Assembly: GCF_009193295.2 (NCBI RefSeq)
Contig: NZ_CP059973.1
Span: 310,001 to 374,000, forward strand
Direction of reading: 5' to 3'
Origin: Bacteroides luhongzhouii
GTDB taxonomy: Bacteria > Bacteroidota > Bacteroidia > Bacteroidales > Bacteroidaceae
Length of the DNA: 64,000 nucleotides
The notes beneath the pieces are model-generated. The model did no database searches, had not been told where the DNA came from, and saw nothing but the letters and a program-made list of their open reading frames with translations. The translations under genes were made by a program, and so were the position numbers. The stretch's first letter is position 1, and every line of letters starts with the position of its first letter. Positions 1 to 9,207 of this stretch are shown piece after piece.

Positions 1-590
1 CGGGGACTACGATCGAAAGTATACCATTCGTCATGCGGTAAAGTAAACGATTTACTCACTCCTTTCATCACCGGATGCGAATGCTGCTCCAGTTCCACTT
101 TACCGGACGCTGTAGGAGCGATATAGTTTTTAAACCGAATCCCCCCCATGAAGTCGGAAAACCAATCCCACATCGGATAGCCATCAAAATTTCCCAACAG
201 CGTAGCGTGATGAAAGCCTACCCATCCTCCACGTCCTTCTTCAATATAACGTTCGAAAGCTTTTTTCGACTCATCACTCCAAGTGTAAGGCGGAAAATCC
301 AGTTGGATAAACACTTTAAATTCTGCCAGAAATGCCTCATTGATCTTTGAAGTATTATTTATTTCAGTTACTTCAAACCGGTTCTCTCTGGCAAAATCTT
401 TCAACCAAGCAAGTGCTGCATCGGTGAAACCACTGTGTTGCCCACCACGTTCAGTGAGCACTAACACTTTAAACAGTGGAGTCACATCCGTCTTTTCCAT
501 TGCCTGCAGCGTATTGATAAAAAACACGCCCAAGAGGAATATTATCACCATAATTCGTTCTTTCATCTCAACCCATAATTCTGTTTTCAT
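1..590 (-). CDS. ThuA-like domain protein, 3' part outside window
   Basis: This frame is open from the ATG at 590 to the window edge (196 codons, no stop), so the C-terminus is missing. An in-frame ATG at 566 gives a cleaner signal peptide (MKERIMVIIFLLGVFFINTLQA) and may be the true start. After it come a beta strand of the type FKVLVLTERGGQHSGF, then GRGGWVGFHHA, a WDWFSDFMGG stretch and HPVMKGV, which are ThuA/trehalose-utilisation (class I glutamine amidotransferase-like) hallmarks. The family often sits in sugar-use clusters, and the exact role is unknown. It lies downstream of the ECF sigma gene on the same strand. The family call is good; the function is open. Confidence 0.75.
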   Translation of the reverse strand, partial: MKTELWVEMKERIMVIIFLLGVFFINTLQAMEKTDVTPLFKVLVLTERGGQHSGFTDAALAWLKDFARENRFEVTEINNTSKINEAFLAEFKVFIQLDFPPYTWSDESKKAFERYIEEGRGGWVGFHHATLLGNFDGYPMWDWFSDFMGGIRFKNYIAPTASGKVELEQHSHPVMKGVSKSFTLPHDEWYTFDRSP

Positions 591-767
591 AATCACATTG
601 TTTTAAAGTTAATACAGTTACATATCTTCAATCGGACAACCACCCATTCAGCAAAATATGAAGGAAAATTTGTAAAAAGGACTGAAAGCCCGAAAGCATT
701 ATCAATGCACGAAAACCATCAATAACATGGATTCGTTGCAACTATATAATTTGATCTATTCCTCAGT

Positions 768-1289
768 TTATAAATAATCTTTCAAGGCAATACGTAGTGC
801 ACGTTGCGCTTTACTCACATGATAATCAATTCCTTTGGCAGAAATTCCAATTCGACAGGCAGCTTCATGATACGTCATCTCATGAATACGAATCATCTGA
901 AACACCTTCTGCGTCCGTTCAGGAAGCATGGCAAGTGTCTGTGTCAGGATATGACACACTTCTTCCGAAAACAGTTCACAATGACTTGCCTCTTTCCAAC
1001 TGCAGATACTTATACGTAGTTCTTGCCGCTGACTATTACAAATTTCATTAAAAGCAGCCTGTTTTACTTGCTCATGCCGCAAATAATCATAAGATTTATT
1101 GCGCAAAATTGTAATAAGCAACCGACGGGTACTCTCAACGTCTTCCACTTTTATTTCCCTCCATACTTTCAATAAGGCTTCAGTAGCAATATCTTCCGAG
1201 ACTCCTTCATCATGCACATAGTACTTGACAAAGCAACAAGCTTTCTTATAATACAAATTATAAATGTAGCTAAAAAAACGAGATGACAT
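768..1289 (-). CDS. ECF-type RNA polymerase sigma-70 factor
   Basis: A 173-residue protein with the two-domain ECF layout. Region 2 is near residues 8-70 (DEGVSEDIATEALLKVWRE, then LLITILRNKSYDYLR). Region 4 is near residues 115-170, with LPERTQKVFQMIRIHEMTYHEAA and a helix-turn-helix GISAKGIDYHVSKAQRAL. It would direct RNA polymerase to specific promoters. In Bacteroides such factors usually sit with a FecR-like anti-sigma and a SusC/SusD pair, but none is adjacent here: the next gene on the strand is ThuA-like and a divergent GH9 gene follows upstream. I infer an orphan sigma factor that may control this carbohydrate locus. Confidence 0.88.
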   Translation of the reverse strand: MSSRFFSYIYNLYYKKACCFVKYYVHDEGVSEDIATEALLKVWREIKVEDVESTRRLLITILRNKSYDYLRHEQVKQAAFNEICNSQRQELRISICSWKEASHCELFSEEVCHILTQTLAMLPERTQKVFQMIRIHEMTYHEAACRIGISAKGIDYHVSKAQRALRIALKDYL

Positions 1290-1630
1290 AGTTTTATTTA
1301 TCTTTGAGTATTAATTGTTTTTCGGCGATTAGTGAATGATGCAAACATACTGATTACAAGCAAAAAAGCAGAGGAAAAAACAAAAAAATACACCTCACAA
1401 AAGAAGTATAGAACAAAGACAAGAAAGCAAGAAAAAAGGATATTATTTCATTATAAATCAACAACATAAAGAAACAATGAGAAAGTATTGACGTATTCAA
1501 ACATACTTGCAGTAGTAGTAATGAAGTAGTGGAAAAAGAGTTATTCTTCTCGTTTTTTTCCAGAAAAACAACTTATCCTGCTAGGAAACAGGCTTCCTTA
1601 AACGTCCTTTATTGTAAAGGAAAGAATATA

Positions 1631-4075
1631 ATGAGAAAACACGTATTATTCACATGCGCTATCGGATGTTTTTGCATGGCGACAATGGGTACGTCCGCAC
1701 AGGAATCACCCCAACAAATGAAAGAGATAATTATAAAAAGTGGAGTAATACACCGCCCACTTCCGTTGGCTGTCTCCCGTTCACTGGAAGAAGCAGGTCT
1801 GAAAAAGAAGGTACTCGTTTCTACTCCTCTATGTACCATGGAAAGTCTTAAAGGATGGATCCACCACGGTATCGGAAAGATAGAACGAAGTACAGAAAAA
1901 AGCATCACCGGAAACGGAAGTCTGAAGTTGACCGTTCCAACGACTCGTCAGGGGTGGAAGAATTCTGACCATGCTGTCTATGGATACTCCCAAGCTACTT
2001 TCGATGTGAAAGGTGCCAATTGGGAGAAATACAATCGTATCTTCTTCTATATCTATCCCGACTGTGAAGGAAGTCGTAACACACACCTGAATCTATATCT
2101 GTTCAATGACGGAATATTAAAAATACCCGACGAATACGGGCGGGAAGGTGCTCATGAAATTAATCTTATAAATCGTCAATGGAACAAATGTTATCTCGAA
2201 ATCAGTGAACTGCCCCGTGATAGAATTACTCGATTGACTTTCGGCTCCACAGCCTTTGGTCGTGACCGAACCACCGGAGAAACGCAAGAATTCTATATTG
2301 ACGGAATCGAACTTCAACAAATCGATAATCCAGAGATCGTAAGCGGATGGTTGCCGGAAAAGGAACGTATTGTCTACTCTACCAGCGGTTACACAGTCAA
2401 AGGGAATAAAATGGCTGTCACGACCCCTCAAACCGATTCTCCCAACAAGCAGTTCCAGCTACTGAATGCCACAAACAAAATACCTGTCTATACAGGAACC
2501 ATCAGAAACGAGCAAACAGCCATCGGCCTTTTTGGTATTCTCGATTTCTCCGACTTCAACCAATCTGGTAATTACTATCTCCAAACCGACTCATTCACAA
2601 CTCCTTCTTTCCGTATCGGAGAAAATATATGGGAGAACTCGGTCTGGAAGGCTCTGAACTTTATCTTCTGCGAACGTTGCGGATACCCTGTCCCCGGCAA
2701 GCACGATTACTGCCATGCCGATATCTATGCCAAGCACAACGGACGAACTCTTGCTTACAACGGTGGATGGCATGATGCCGGGGATATGTCACAACAAACC
2801 ATGCAAACAGGGGATGTTATGTTCGCCCTCTTCGAAATGGCCAATAAAACAAAAGAAAAGAACACCCTACTCTATCAACGCCTACTGGAAGAAGCCAAAT
2901 GGGGACTAGACTTTATCTTAAAATGCCGCTTTGGAGATGGATACCGTGCAAGCAGTGCCGGTATGGCTATATGGACTGATAATATGACAGGCAACGAAGA
3001 CGACACTCCTGCCCGCGTACACAATAATCCGTTTGACAATTTCCTGTTTTCAGGAATGGAAGCCTACGCCGCTCTCTCTATTGATGATGACCCAGCTTTA
3101 AAAGAGTCATTAATCAGCACGGCCAAGGAAGATTTCGAATTTGCCCTGACAACACATAAAGAAATAGGATACGGACATTTCAAAATATTCTGGGAACACA
3201 GCTACAACACCTCTGAAAGCCAATATATGGCAACAGCATCATGGGCTGCCAGCCAACTTTACCGACTGACCGAAGAAAAATACTATTCCCGCCATGCCGT
3301 TGAATTTGCAGAATATGTTCTCGCCAGCCAACGCACAATCCCCATACAAGACAAAGACCATCTTTCCGGCTTCTTCTACCGCAACCATGAGCAAAAAATA
3401 ATCACTCATTTCAATCATCAATCACGTGACCAAATCTATATGCAATCGCTTATCGCACTTTGCGAGACACAACCAGAGCATATCTACTATAATAAATGGA
3501 AAAAAGCCATTGAACTGTATGCCGGCTACCTGAAAAGCATCACTCGTTACTCACATCCCTATCGAATGATACCCAGCGGTATATATCATATCGGTGAAGC
3601 AAAGGATAATACCAGTTTCTATGCCCAACATTTATTTCCGGGCGAGCAGGCTGTGAACGACTACACTCGACAGTTGGAAAATGGTATCCGTCTGGATAAA
3701 GAACATTATCTGCGTATCTTCCCCGTTTGGTTTTCTTTCCGGGGAAATACAGCTATCCATCTCGCAACAGGAAAAGCTGCTGCTCTCTGCGGTAATTTTT
3801 TGAACGACCGTGAACTAAAAGAGATAGCCGAAGACCAACTAAGATGGACTGTCGGAAAAAATCCGTTCGGACAATCTTTGATGTATGGAGAAGGAGACCG
3901 ATATGCACAGCAATATGCCGCCTTACCGGGTGAAATGACCGGTGAACTACCGGTAGGCATTCAAACAAAATATAATGAAGACAAACCCTATTGGCCACAA
4001 TGGAATAATGCCACATATAAAGAAGTATGGGTGACATCAGCAGGCAAATGGTTATCCTTGATAGCAGAATTATAA
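1631..4075 (+). CDS. Glycoside hydrolase family 9 (endoglucanase-like), secreted
   Basis: I start the protein at the ATG at 1631 (814 residues) because MRKHVLFTCAIGCFCMATMG followed by TSAQES is a normal signal peptide; an upstream in-frame ATG at 1529 would bury it. After an N-terminal all-beta region (about 40-330, including a CelD-type Ig-like part) comes an (alpha/alpha)6 GH9 domain. NGGWHDAGD near residue 377 carries the catalytic Asp pair, and TYKEVWV near 797 carries the likely acid Glu. The family cleaves beta-glucans, and some members act on glucosamine polymers. It is followed 27 bp later by a GH18 gene on the same strand. The substrate is not decided by sequence alone. Confidence 0.87.
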   Translation: MRKHVLFTCAIGCFCMATMGTSAQESPQQMKEIIIKSGVIHRPLPLAVSRSLEEAGLKKKVLVSTPLCTMESLKGWIHHGIGKIERSTEKSITGNGSLKLTVPTTRQGWKNSDHAVYGYSQATFDVKGANWEKYNRIFFYIYPDCEGSRNTHLNLYLFNDGILKIPDEYGREGAHEINLINRQWNKCYLEISELPRDRITRLTFGSTAFGRDRTTGETQEFYIDGIELQQIDNPEIVSGWLPEKERIVYSTSGYTVKGNKMAVTTPQTDSPNKQFQLLNATNKIPVYTGTIRNEQTAIGLFGILDFSDFNQSGNYYLQTDSFTTPSFRIGENIWENSVWKALNFIFCERCGYPVPGKHDYCHADIYAKHNGRTLAYNGGWHDAGDMSQQTMQTGDVMFALFEMANKTKEKNTLLYQRLLEEAKWGLDFILKCRFGDGYRASSAGMAIWTDNMTGNEDDTPARVHNNPFDNFLFSGMEAYAALSIDDDPALKESLISTAKEDFEFALTTHKEIGYGHFKIFWEHSYNTSESQYMATASWAASQLYRLTEEKYYSRHAVEFAEYVLASQRTIPIQDKDHLSGFFYRNHEQKIITHFNHQSRDQIYMQSLIALCETQPEHIYYNKWKKAIELYAGYLKSITRYSHPYRMIPSGIYHIGEAKDNTSFYAQHLFPGEQAVNDYTRQLENGIRLDKEHYLRIFPVWFSFRGNTAIHLATGKAAALCGNFLNDRELKEIAEDQLRWTVGKNPFGQSLMYGEGDRYAQQYAALPGEMTGELPVGIQTKYNEDKPYWPQWNNATYKEVWVTSAGKWLSLIAEL

Positions 4076-4102
4076 AACAACCCTCTTAAACTGAATAATA
4101 GA

Positions 4103-5149
4103 ATGAAAAAAAATTATTATGTATTTATCACATGGATTACTACTGTAATCCTTTACTGTCTTCCACTCCATACAAATGCCGCAAAAAAGAATGCTCCGGT
4201 AGTTGTCGCATACGTCACCTCATGGAGTCATATCCTTCCCGACCCGGAAGTAGTCACGCACATCAACTACGCCTTCGGGCATATCAATGAAAACTTCAAC
4301 GAGATAGGTATTGCCAACGAAGAACGATTACGAACGATTGTCAAATTGAAAAAAAAGAAACCAACCCTGAAGATACTTCTTTCCATCGGTGGATGGGGCA
4401 GCGGACGTTTCAGCGAAATGGCCGCATCAGCCAAACATCGGGCTGAATTTGCGGCAGACTGCAAACGGATAATTCACGAATACAATCTGGATGGTATCGA
4501 CATCGACTGGGAATACCCTACCAGCAAAGCTGCCGGTATCTCTGCTTCTCCTGAAGACACCTCAAACTACACTCAGATGATGAAAGAAATACGCAAAGCC
4601 ATTGGAAAGAAGAAACTACTGACACTAGCCTCAGTAGCAAGCGGACAGTACATTGACTTTACCGCAATCAAACCATACATAGACTTTGTCAATATCATGA
4701 CCTACGACATTGCCAATCCGCCCTACCACCATGCGTCACTGTTTCGTTCCGTTTTTACGCATGGGATATCTTGCGAGGAAGCTGTAGAGGCGCACGTAAG
4801 GGCAGGCATACCTATTCATCACCTGGTGCTCGGTATCCCTTTCTATGGTCATGGCAAAGAAAGTATTACCAATTTTATCAATTATAAGGATATTGTTAAA
4901 CTGATTGATAACGGTATGTACATTAGAAAATGGGACGCACAGGCCAAAGTTCCTTATCTTGTGAATACGGACGGGAAGATGGTATGCACATACGAAGATA
5001 CCGAATCCATTGACAGGAAATGCCTGTTTATCCGTGAAAAAGGTATGCTGGGCGCAATGTATTGGGATTATGACGGAGACGATGCACAAGGAACACTACG
5101 AAAAGCAGTATATAAAGGAGTGAAGAGAAAAAATAAAGGCGGTTTATAA
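4103..5149 (+). CDS. Glycoside hydrolase family 18 (chitinase/endo-glucosaminidase type)
   Basis: A 348-residue secreted TIM-barrel protein. The signal peptide covers about residues 1-26 (ending LHTNAAKK). The substrate motif LLSIGGWGSGRF lies near residue 92. The complete catalytic motif DGIDIDWEYP places Asp133, Asp135 and Glu137 in the D-x-D-x-E array, so the enzyme looks active. A further strand, FVNIMTYDI, and the C-terminal GAMYWDYDGD motif complete the fold. GH18 enzymes cut beta-1,4 bonds next to GlcNAc in chitin or glycans. It probably shares a transcript with the GH9 gene. In a beta-glucan locus GH18 folds can also serve as binding proteins, but the intact motif argues for catalysis. 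Confidence 0.88.
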   Translation: MKKNYYVFITWITTVILYCLPLHTNAAKKNAPVVVAYVTSWSHILPDPEVVTHINYAFGHINENFNEIGIANEERLRTIVKLKKKKPTLKILLSIGGWGSGRFSEMAASAKHRAEFAADCKRIIHEYNLDGIDIDWEYPTSKAAGISASPEDTSNYTQMMKEIRKAIGKKKLLTLASVASGQYIDFTAIKPYIDFVNIMTYDIANPPYHHASLFRSVFTHGISCEEAVEAHVRAGIPIHHLVLGIPFYGHGKESITNFINYKDIVKLIDNGMYIRKWDAQAKVPYLVNTDGKMVCTYEDTESIDRKCLFIREKGMLGAMYWDYDGDDAQGTLRKAVYKGVKRKNKGGL

Positions 5150-5160
5150 TAACCGCCTTC
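5130..5160 (-). terminator. Hairpin terminator between convergent GH18 and GH3 genes
   Basis: AAGGCGGTT (5136-5144) pairs perfectly with AACCGCCTT (5151-5159) around a six-base loop. Read on the minus strand the stem is followed by a T-rich run (TTTATTTTTTC), so it best fits termination of the GH3 transcript. The left arm overlaps the end of the GH18 gene. Confidence 0.6.
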
Positions 5161-5194
5161 ACCTACAATTTTCCCCAACCACCAATAACAGTGT

Positions 5195-7441
5195 TTATTT
5201 CAACTCAAACCTAACAGTTCCCCTTATATCTCTTGACGAACTTCCAAACAATGCTTCAAATTTACCAGGTTCCGCCACCCATTCATGTTTAGTATCATCG
5301 AAGAAACTCAATGCTTCCTTGCCGATAGTAAATGCTACTACCTTCTCTTCTCCCGGAGCAAGCCTGATTTTCTTGAAGGCTTTCAGTTCCTTCACCGGAC
5401 GAAGCAAAGAGGATTTTTTATCACTGATATACAATTGAATAACCTCCTGACCGACATAATTCCCTGTATTTTTCACTGTGACTGTGAAAGTTATTGTATC
5501 ATTCATTGTTATCACTTTCTTATCAACCGAAGGTACCGAGTAATCGAAACTAGTATAACTCAATCCGTGCCCAAACGGGAATAACGGTTTGATTTTCTCT
5601 TTATCCGCCCAGCGATAACCCACAAAAATATCTTCACGATATACTTCATTTATTGTGTCACCTTTCTGAACCGACTTTGCCAGCTCTTCTTTATTTCCGG
5701 GATATTCACCCAATTTATGAGCACCAACATCATCCAACTTTACAGGGAAAGTAAATGGTAGTTTACCGGAAGGATTTACATCACCAATTAATATGGACGC
5801 AAGCGCCGTTCCGGCTTCCGACCCCAAAAACCAACCTTGCACAATAGCAGGAACTTCATCCGCCCATGGCATAGCAACAGCATTTCCCGAAATATTAACC
5901 ACTACCAGATTACGATTTACCTTTGCTAACTCGCAGATAACCCGATTTTGTGCGTATGGTAAATCAAAGGAAGCACGATCTGAATCCTCACAATCCTGAT
6001 GAGCACTCTTATTCAAGCCACCGAAAAAGACCACATAATCAGCATCTTTTGCCACCTGTAAAGCCTCAACCAGCAATTCATCTTCTGCACGTTCTTCTTT
6101 CAAGTCCTGACCTGTTTTCACTCCATTATACTCTCCTGTTGAATCACCTACATAGCCACGAGCATACACAATTTCAGCATGAGAACCTACACGCTTTTTT
6201 AAGCCATCCAAAGGAGATATCTCATATTTCACTTTCAAAGAAGAACTGCCACCACCTACGGTCATCATCTTTATAGCATTTTCTCCGACAACAACAATCT
6301 TTTTTGCTTTTGTCAAATCAATGGGCAATATATTGTTCTTGTTCTGCAACAAGACAATACCTTCTTCTCCTATTTTACGCCCTGCCTGTCTGTGCTCCGG
6401 AGAACCCAATGAACCAAACGGCTTATTAGGATCCATTGACGTACGGAATATCAAACGTAGGATATTGCCAACTTTTTCATCCAGTTCCTTGGTACCTACT
6501 TCACCGTTCTTTATCATCCGCAGATAAGGAAAAGCCAAATAATAATTATCATAGGCATTACTTGCACCATTAGAAAGTCCGTTCGTCCAGGAACCGAATT
6601 CCATATCCAAACCATTCATTATAGCCTGACGAGTGTTGTGCACACCACCCCAATCAGATACAACAACTCCATCAAATCCCCATTCATCACGCAAAATGTC
6701 TTTCAGTAGCCGTTTATTCTGACAAGCATGTTCACCTAGATAAAGATTATAGGAGCCCATGATTGCCCAAGCCCGGCCTTCCCGTACAGCAGCTTTAAAA
6801 GCGGGTAAGTATATTTCATAAAGAGCGCGGTCACTCAATTGTACATTCGTCGTATGTCGGTTGAATTCCTGATTATTCAGCGCATAATGTTTCACACAAG
6901 CTGCAACTCCGTTCAATTGGACTCCTTTAATATAAGGAACTACCATAGTAGCAGACAAGTAGGGATCTTCACCCATGTACTCAAAATTACGACCGTTTAA
7001 TGGTGTCCGATAGATATTTACACCAGGTCCCAGCAAAATATCTTTTTTCCGGTAACGAGCTTCTTCCCCAATACTTTTCCCATAGAGATACGACATTTCA
7101 GGATTCCATGTTGCCGCAAGACAAGTCAGAGCCGGATAAGCAATACAAGAATCGTTCGTCCACCCTGCCTGGTTCCACTCGTCCCACAAAACTTCAGGCC
7201 GAATGCCGTGAGGACCGTCGGTAGTCCAGACTTCAGGAATGCCAAGACGAGCAACTCCCGGAGAACTGAACTTTGATTGCGCATGTATCATTGCAATTTT
7301 TTCCTCAAGCGTCATGCGGGCCAACGCATCTTGTACCCGTTCTTCAATAGGTTTATTCACATCAAGATAAACTGGAACTTGCGCTGATACAGATAAAACT
7401 GTAAGGAAAAAGCAAGCTAATATCAATTCCTTTATTTTCAT
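5195..7441 (-). CDS. Glycoside hydrolase family 3 beta-glucosidase
   Basis: The ATG at 7441 gives 748 residues with a signal peptide (MKIKELILACFFLTVLSVSAQ). The TTG-initiated extension to 7468 overlaps the preceding gene and is less likely. The N-terminal GH3 barrel shows DGPHGIRPE, GPGVNIYRTPLNGRNFEYMGEDP, KHYALNNQE and VVSDWGG, where about Asp263 is the nucleophile. The C-terminal sandwich and a final FnIII-like domain (GQEVIQLYISD to the end) complete the usual beta-glucosidase layout. The KHYALNNQE form fits beta-glucosidases or xylosidases rather than NagZ hexosaminidases. It follows the GH5 gene by 23 bp, so the two form one operon, probably releasing glucose from oligosaccharides in the periplasm. 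Confidence 0.9.
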   Translation of the reverse strand: MKIKELILACFFLTVLSVSAQVPVYLDVNKPIEERVQDALARMTLEEKIAMIHAQSKFSSPGVARLGIPEVWTTDGPHGIRPEVLWDEWNQAGWTNDSCIAYPALTCLAATWNPEMSYLYGKSIGEEARYRKKDILLGPGVNIYRTPLNGRNFEYMGEDPYLSATMVVPYIKGVQLNGVAACVKHYALNNQEFNRHTTNVQLSDRALYEIYLPAFKAAVREGRAWAIMGSYNLYLGEHACQNKRLLKDILRDEWGFDGVVVSDWGGVHNTRQAIMNGLDMEFGSWTNGLSNGASNAYDNYYLAFPYLRMIKNGEVGTKELDEKVGNILRLIFRTSMDPNKPFGSLGSPEHRQAGRKIGEEGIVLLQNKNNILPIDLTKAKKIVVVGENAIKMMTVGGGSSSLKVKYEISPLDGLKKRVGSHAEIVYARGYVGDSTGEYNGVKTGQDLKEERAEDELLVEALQVAKDADYVVFFGGLNKSAHQDCEDSDRASFDLPYAQNRVICELAKVNRNLVVVNISGNAVAMPWADEVPAIVQGWFLGSEAGTALASILIGDVNPSGKLPFTFPVKLDDVGAHKLGEYPGNKEELAKSVQKGDTINEVYREDIFVGYRWADKEKIKPLFPFGHGLSYTSFDYSVPSVDKKVITMNDTITFTVTVKNTGNYVGQEVIQLYISDKKSSLLRPVKELKAFKKIRLAPGEEKVVAFTIGKEALSFFDDTKHEWVAEPGKFEALFGSSSRDIRGTVRFELK

Positions 7442-7464
7442 AACATTACTGTTTTTTGCAGTTT

Positions 7465-8709
7465 TCAATTATTCATACCTAATGAACAGATATATCCTTC
7501 CTGAACTATACAATTCCTGAATTTACATGCATCAATAAAATCCATCATTGCCTTACGGACCATTTCTTGTTCAGGACGTGCATTACGGATCTCTTTATAA
7601 CTACTACGAGGAGCTTCGGAGAACGTAACAATCTTATCCCAATTTTCCGGTGGAGTAATTCCGACAAATGATGAACCATCCATCTTTTTATAAGGCCAAA
7701 AAGTATAACCGATGTTATTTTCTCTCATTACCTGACAGAAAGCAGCCTGCCACTCATCAGTGTTATGACCTATTTCACCCATATACATAGGTAAATTCAC
7801 ACTATCTCTAAAATTTATAATTTTCTGAATAGCCTCTTTTGTCGGTTCTCCACCATAGCGATGGCATGTATACATAATTTTGTCATCAAACGTAGAATCT
7901 TTGAATGGCCTGAAATTGCCATTCCATTGCGAACCTCCCAATAAAATAATATGATTCTTGTCAACCTCACGTATTGCAGCCGTTCCTATCTTGTAAATAC
8001 CTTCAAGTTTACTATTCATTTCCTCCATGTTAGGAAAATACGGGGCGATTGGTTCATTAAAAAGTTCATACCCCAAAATTACAGGTTCGTTCTTATAATA
8101 GTCGGCAATACGTCGCCAAATATCACAATATAGCTTTTGGCTGTCTTCACTCTCAAACAGCCATGGATAACCATAACTATCATCAATATTATCACCAGTT
8201 TGTCCCCCCGGTGCATCGTGCATATCCAAAATCAAGTATAAGCCTTCTTCACGACACCAGTTTACAACAGAATCTACACGTGCGAACCCATCCTGTGCCA
8301 CTGTCAGTCCCATATAATCTTCATCCGTAAAAAGCTTGTAATGAAAAGGCAAGCGAATAGTGTTAGCGCCACTTTCCTTAATGAAACGTATATCATCACG
8401 TGTAATATAATTATCTTTAAAAGCCTTCCAAAATTCGGCTGTAAAGTCTGCCCCCACCATTTGACAAAACATCTCATTAATAAATCGTCCTGAATTCGTT
8501 TTATTAAAGCGAAACATATAACCTTCAGGATTTAGCCAGTTGCCCAGATTTGTTCCTTTGATAAACAATTTACTTCCATCTGGCCGAACCAGATCTTGTC
8601 CACTAATCGTAACAAATTTAACAATGTTACCTTCCATTGGCTTTCCTGAAGTACAACTATTCAAAAAGATAATTGTCGGAAGCATAAATAATAAGAGAAT
8701 GTGTTTCAT
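7465..8709 (-). CDS. Glycoside hydrolase family 5 cellulase-like lipoprotein
   Basis: A 414-residue protein with a lipoprotein signal (MKHILLLFMLPTIIFLNSC, lipobox LNSC), so it is likely anchored to the outer membrane or periplasmic face. Clan-A features are present: FIKGTNLGNWLNPEGY, TIRLPFHY, ILDMHDAPGGQ, GYELFNEP with the acid/base Glu219, and YMGEIGHN with the nucleophile Glu312. This is the GH5 exo/endo-beta-glucanase pattern (subfamily not assigned). It is the first gene of a two-gene operon with the GH3 beta-glucosidase. Together with the divergent GH9 it suggests beta-glucan use. Confidence 0.88.
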   Translation of the reverse strand: MKHILLLFMLPTIIFLNSCTSGKPMEGNIVKFVTISGQDLVRPDGSKLFIKGTNLGNWLNPEGYMFRFNKTNSGRFINEMFCQMVGADFTAEFWKAFKDNYITRDDIRFIKESGANTIRLPFHYKLFTDEDYMGLTVAQDGFARVDSVVNWCREEGLYLILDMHDAPGGQTGDNIDDSYGYPWLFESEDSQKLYCDIWRRIADYYKNEPVILGYELFNEPIAPYFPNMEEMNSKLEGIYKIGTAAIREVDKNHIILLGGSQWNGNFRPFKDSTFDDKIMYTCHRYGGEPTKEAIQKIINFRDSVNLPMYMGEIGHNTDEWQAAFCQVMRENNIGYTFWPYKKMDGSSFVGITPPENWDKIVTFSEAPRSSYKEIRNARPEQEMVRKAMMDFIDACKFRNCIVQEGYICSLGMNN

Positions 8710-8844
8710 AAATAACTGCGTTATAATAAATAATATATGAGAAGAACGGACATATGTTCCGTCTGCCTAGTCCTGTTAACCTTTATTAGTTAAACAGATT
8801 AGAAAGATAGCCATATTGGACAACGTTCTATTAGAAAATTATCC

Positions 8845-8852
8845 TATCTTTG
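8845..8852 (+). promoter_or_regulatory. Bacteroides -7 box upstream of intron-like RNA
   Basis: TATCTTTG matches the Bacteroides -7 consensus TAnnTTTG. It lies 10 bases before the 5' end of the intron-like element and reads toward the DUF3788 gene. I see no clear TTTG box at the usual spacing, so this is only a candidate. Confidence 0.45.
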
Positions 8853-8861
8853 TGATATGAA

Positions 8862-9190
8862 GTGCGACAAGAAGTCGTACAAGTAATTGTTCAGCATGAT
8901 GTCTGAACCTATTGTTCCGTCAATAGTAGCCTAAAGAGGCGTGCTTGACTGGCAACGGTCGGGTGCGAAGCCCTCCCTCTGAAAAGGGTCTGCATACCGA
9001 AGAAGAACGGCAAGATAAGTACATATTGGAGAAAGGGCTGAACTTTATCGGAAGTCGTTGCCTGAAAAAGGACGGATGAGCCGATTTAGTTTTATGAGAA
9101 CTAAATTTTGAATTATCGGAACTGTATGCGGTGAAACTCGCACGTACAGTTCTTAATGGGAAAAGTGGCGGTAACGCCGCCGACCTGCAT
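8862..9190 (+). ncRNA. Short ORF-less group II intron-like ribozyme
   Basis: The element begins GTGCGAC, the conserved group II 5' end. It contains a 34-nt domain V at 9119-9152: GAACTGTA pairs with TACAGTTC, a two-base CG bulge follows, and the tip is a GAAA tetraloop inside a TGCG/CGCA stem. A hairpin GGCG-GTAA-CGCC after it could be domain VI. A small hairpin, TTTAGTT (9085-9091) with AACTAAA (9099-9105), could be what remains of domain IV, where a reverse transcriptase would normally sit. Only about 330 nt are present and no maturase gene is seen. The usual AGC triad reads AAC. It is probably a degenerate or minimised intron; the 3' boundary is approximate. Confidence 0.72.
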
Positions 9191-9207
9191 AACTAATCAA
9201 AAATACC

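Noticed and set aside
1529..1630. Upstream start of the GH9 gene
   Set aside because: The extra 34 residues (MEKELFFSFFSRKTT...) would bury a normal signal peptide that begins at 1631.
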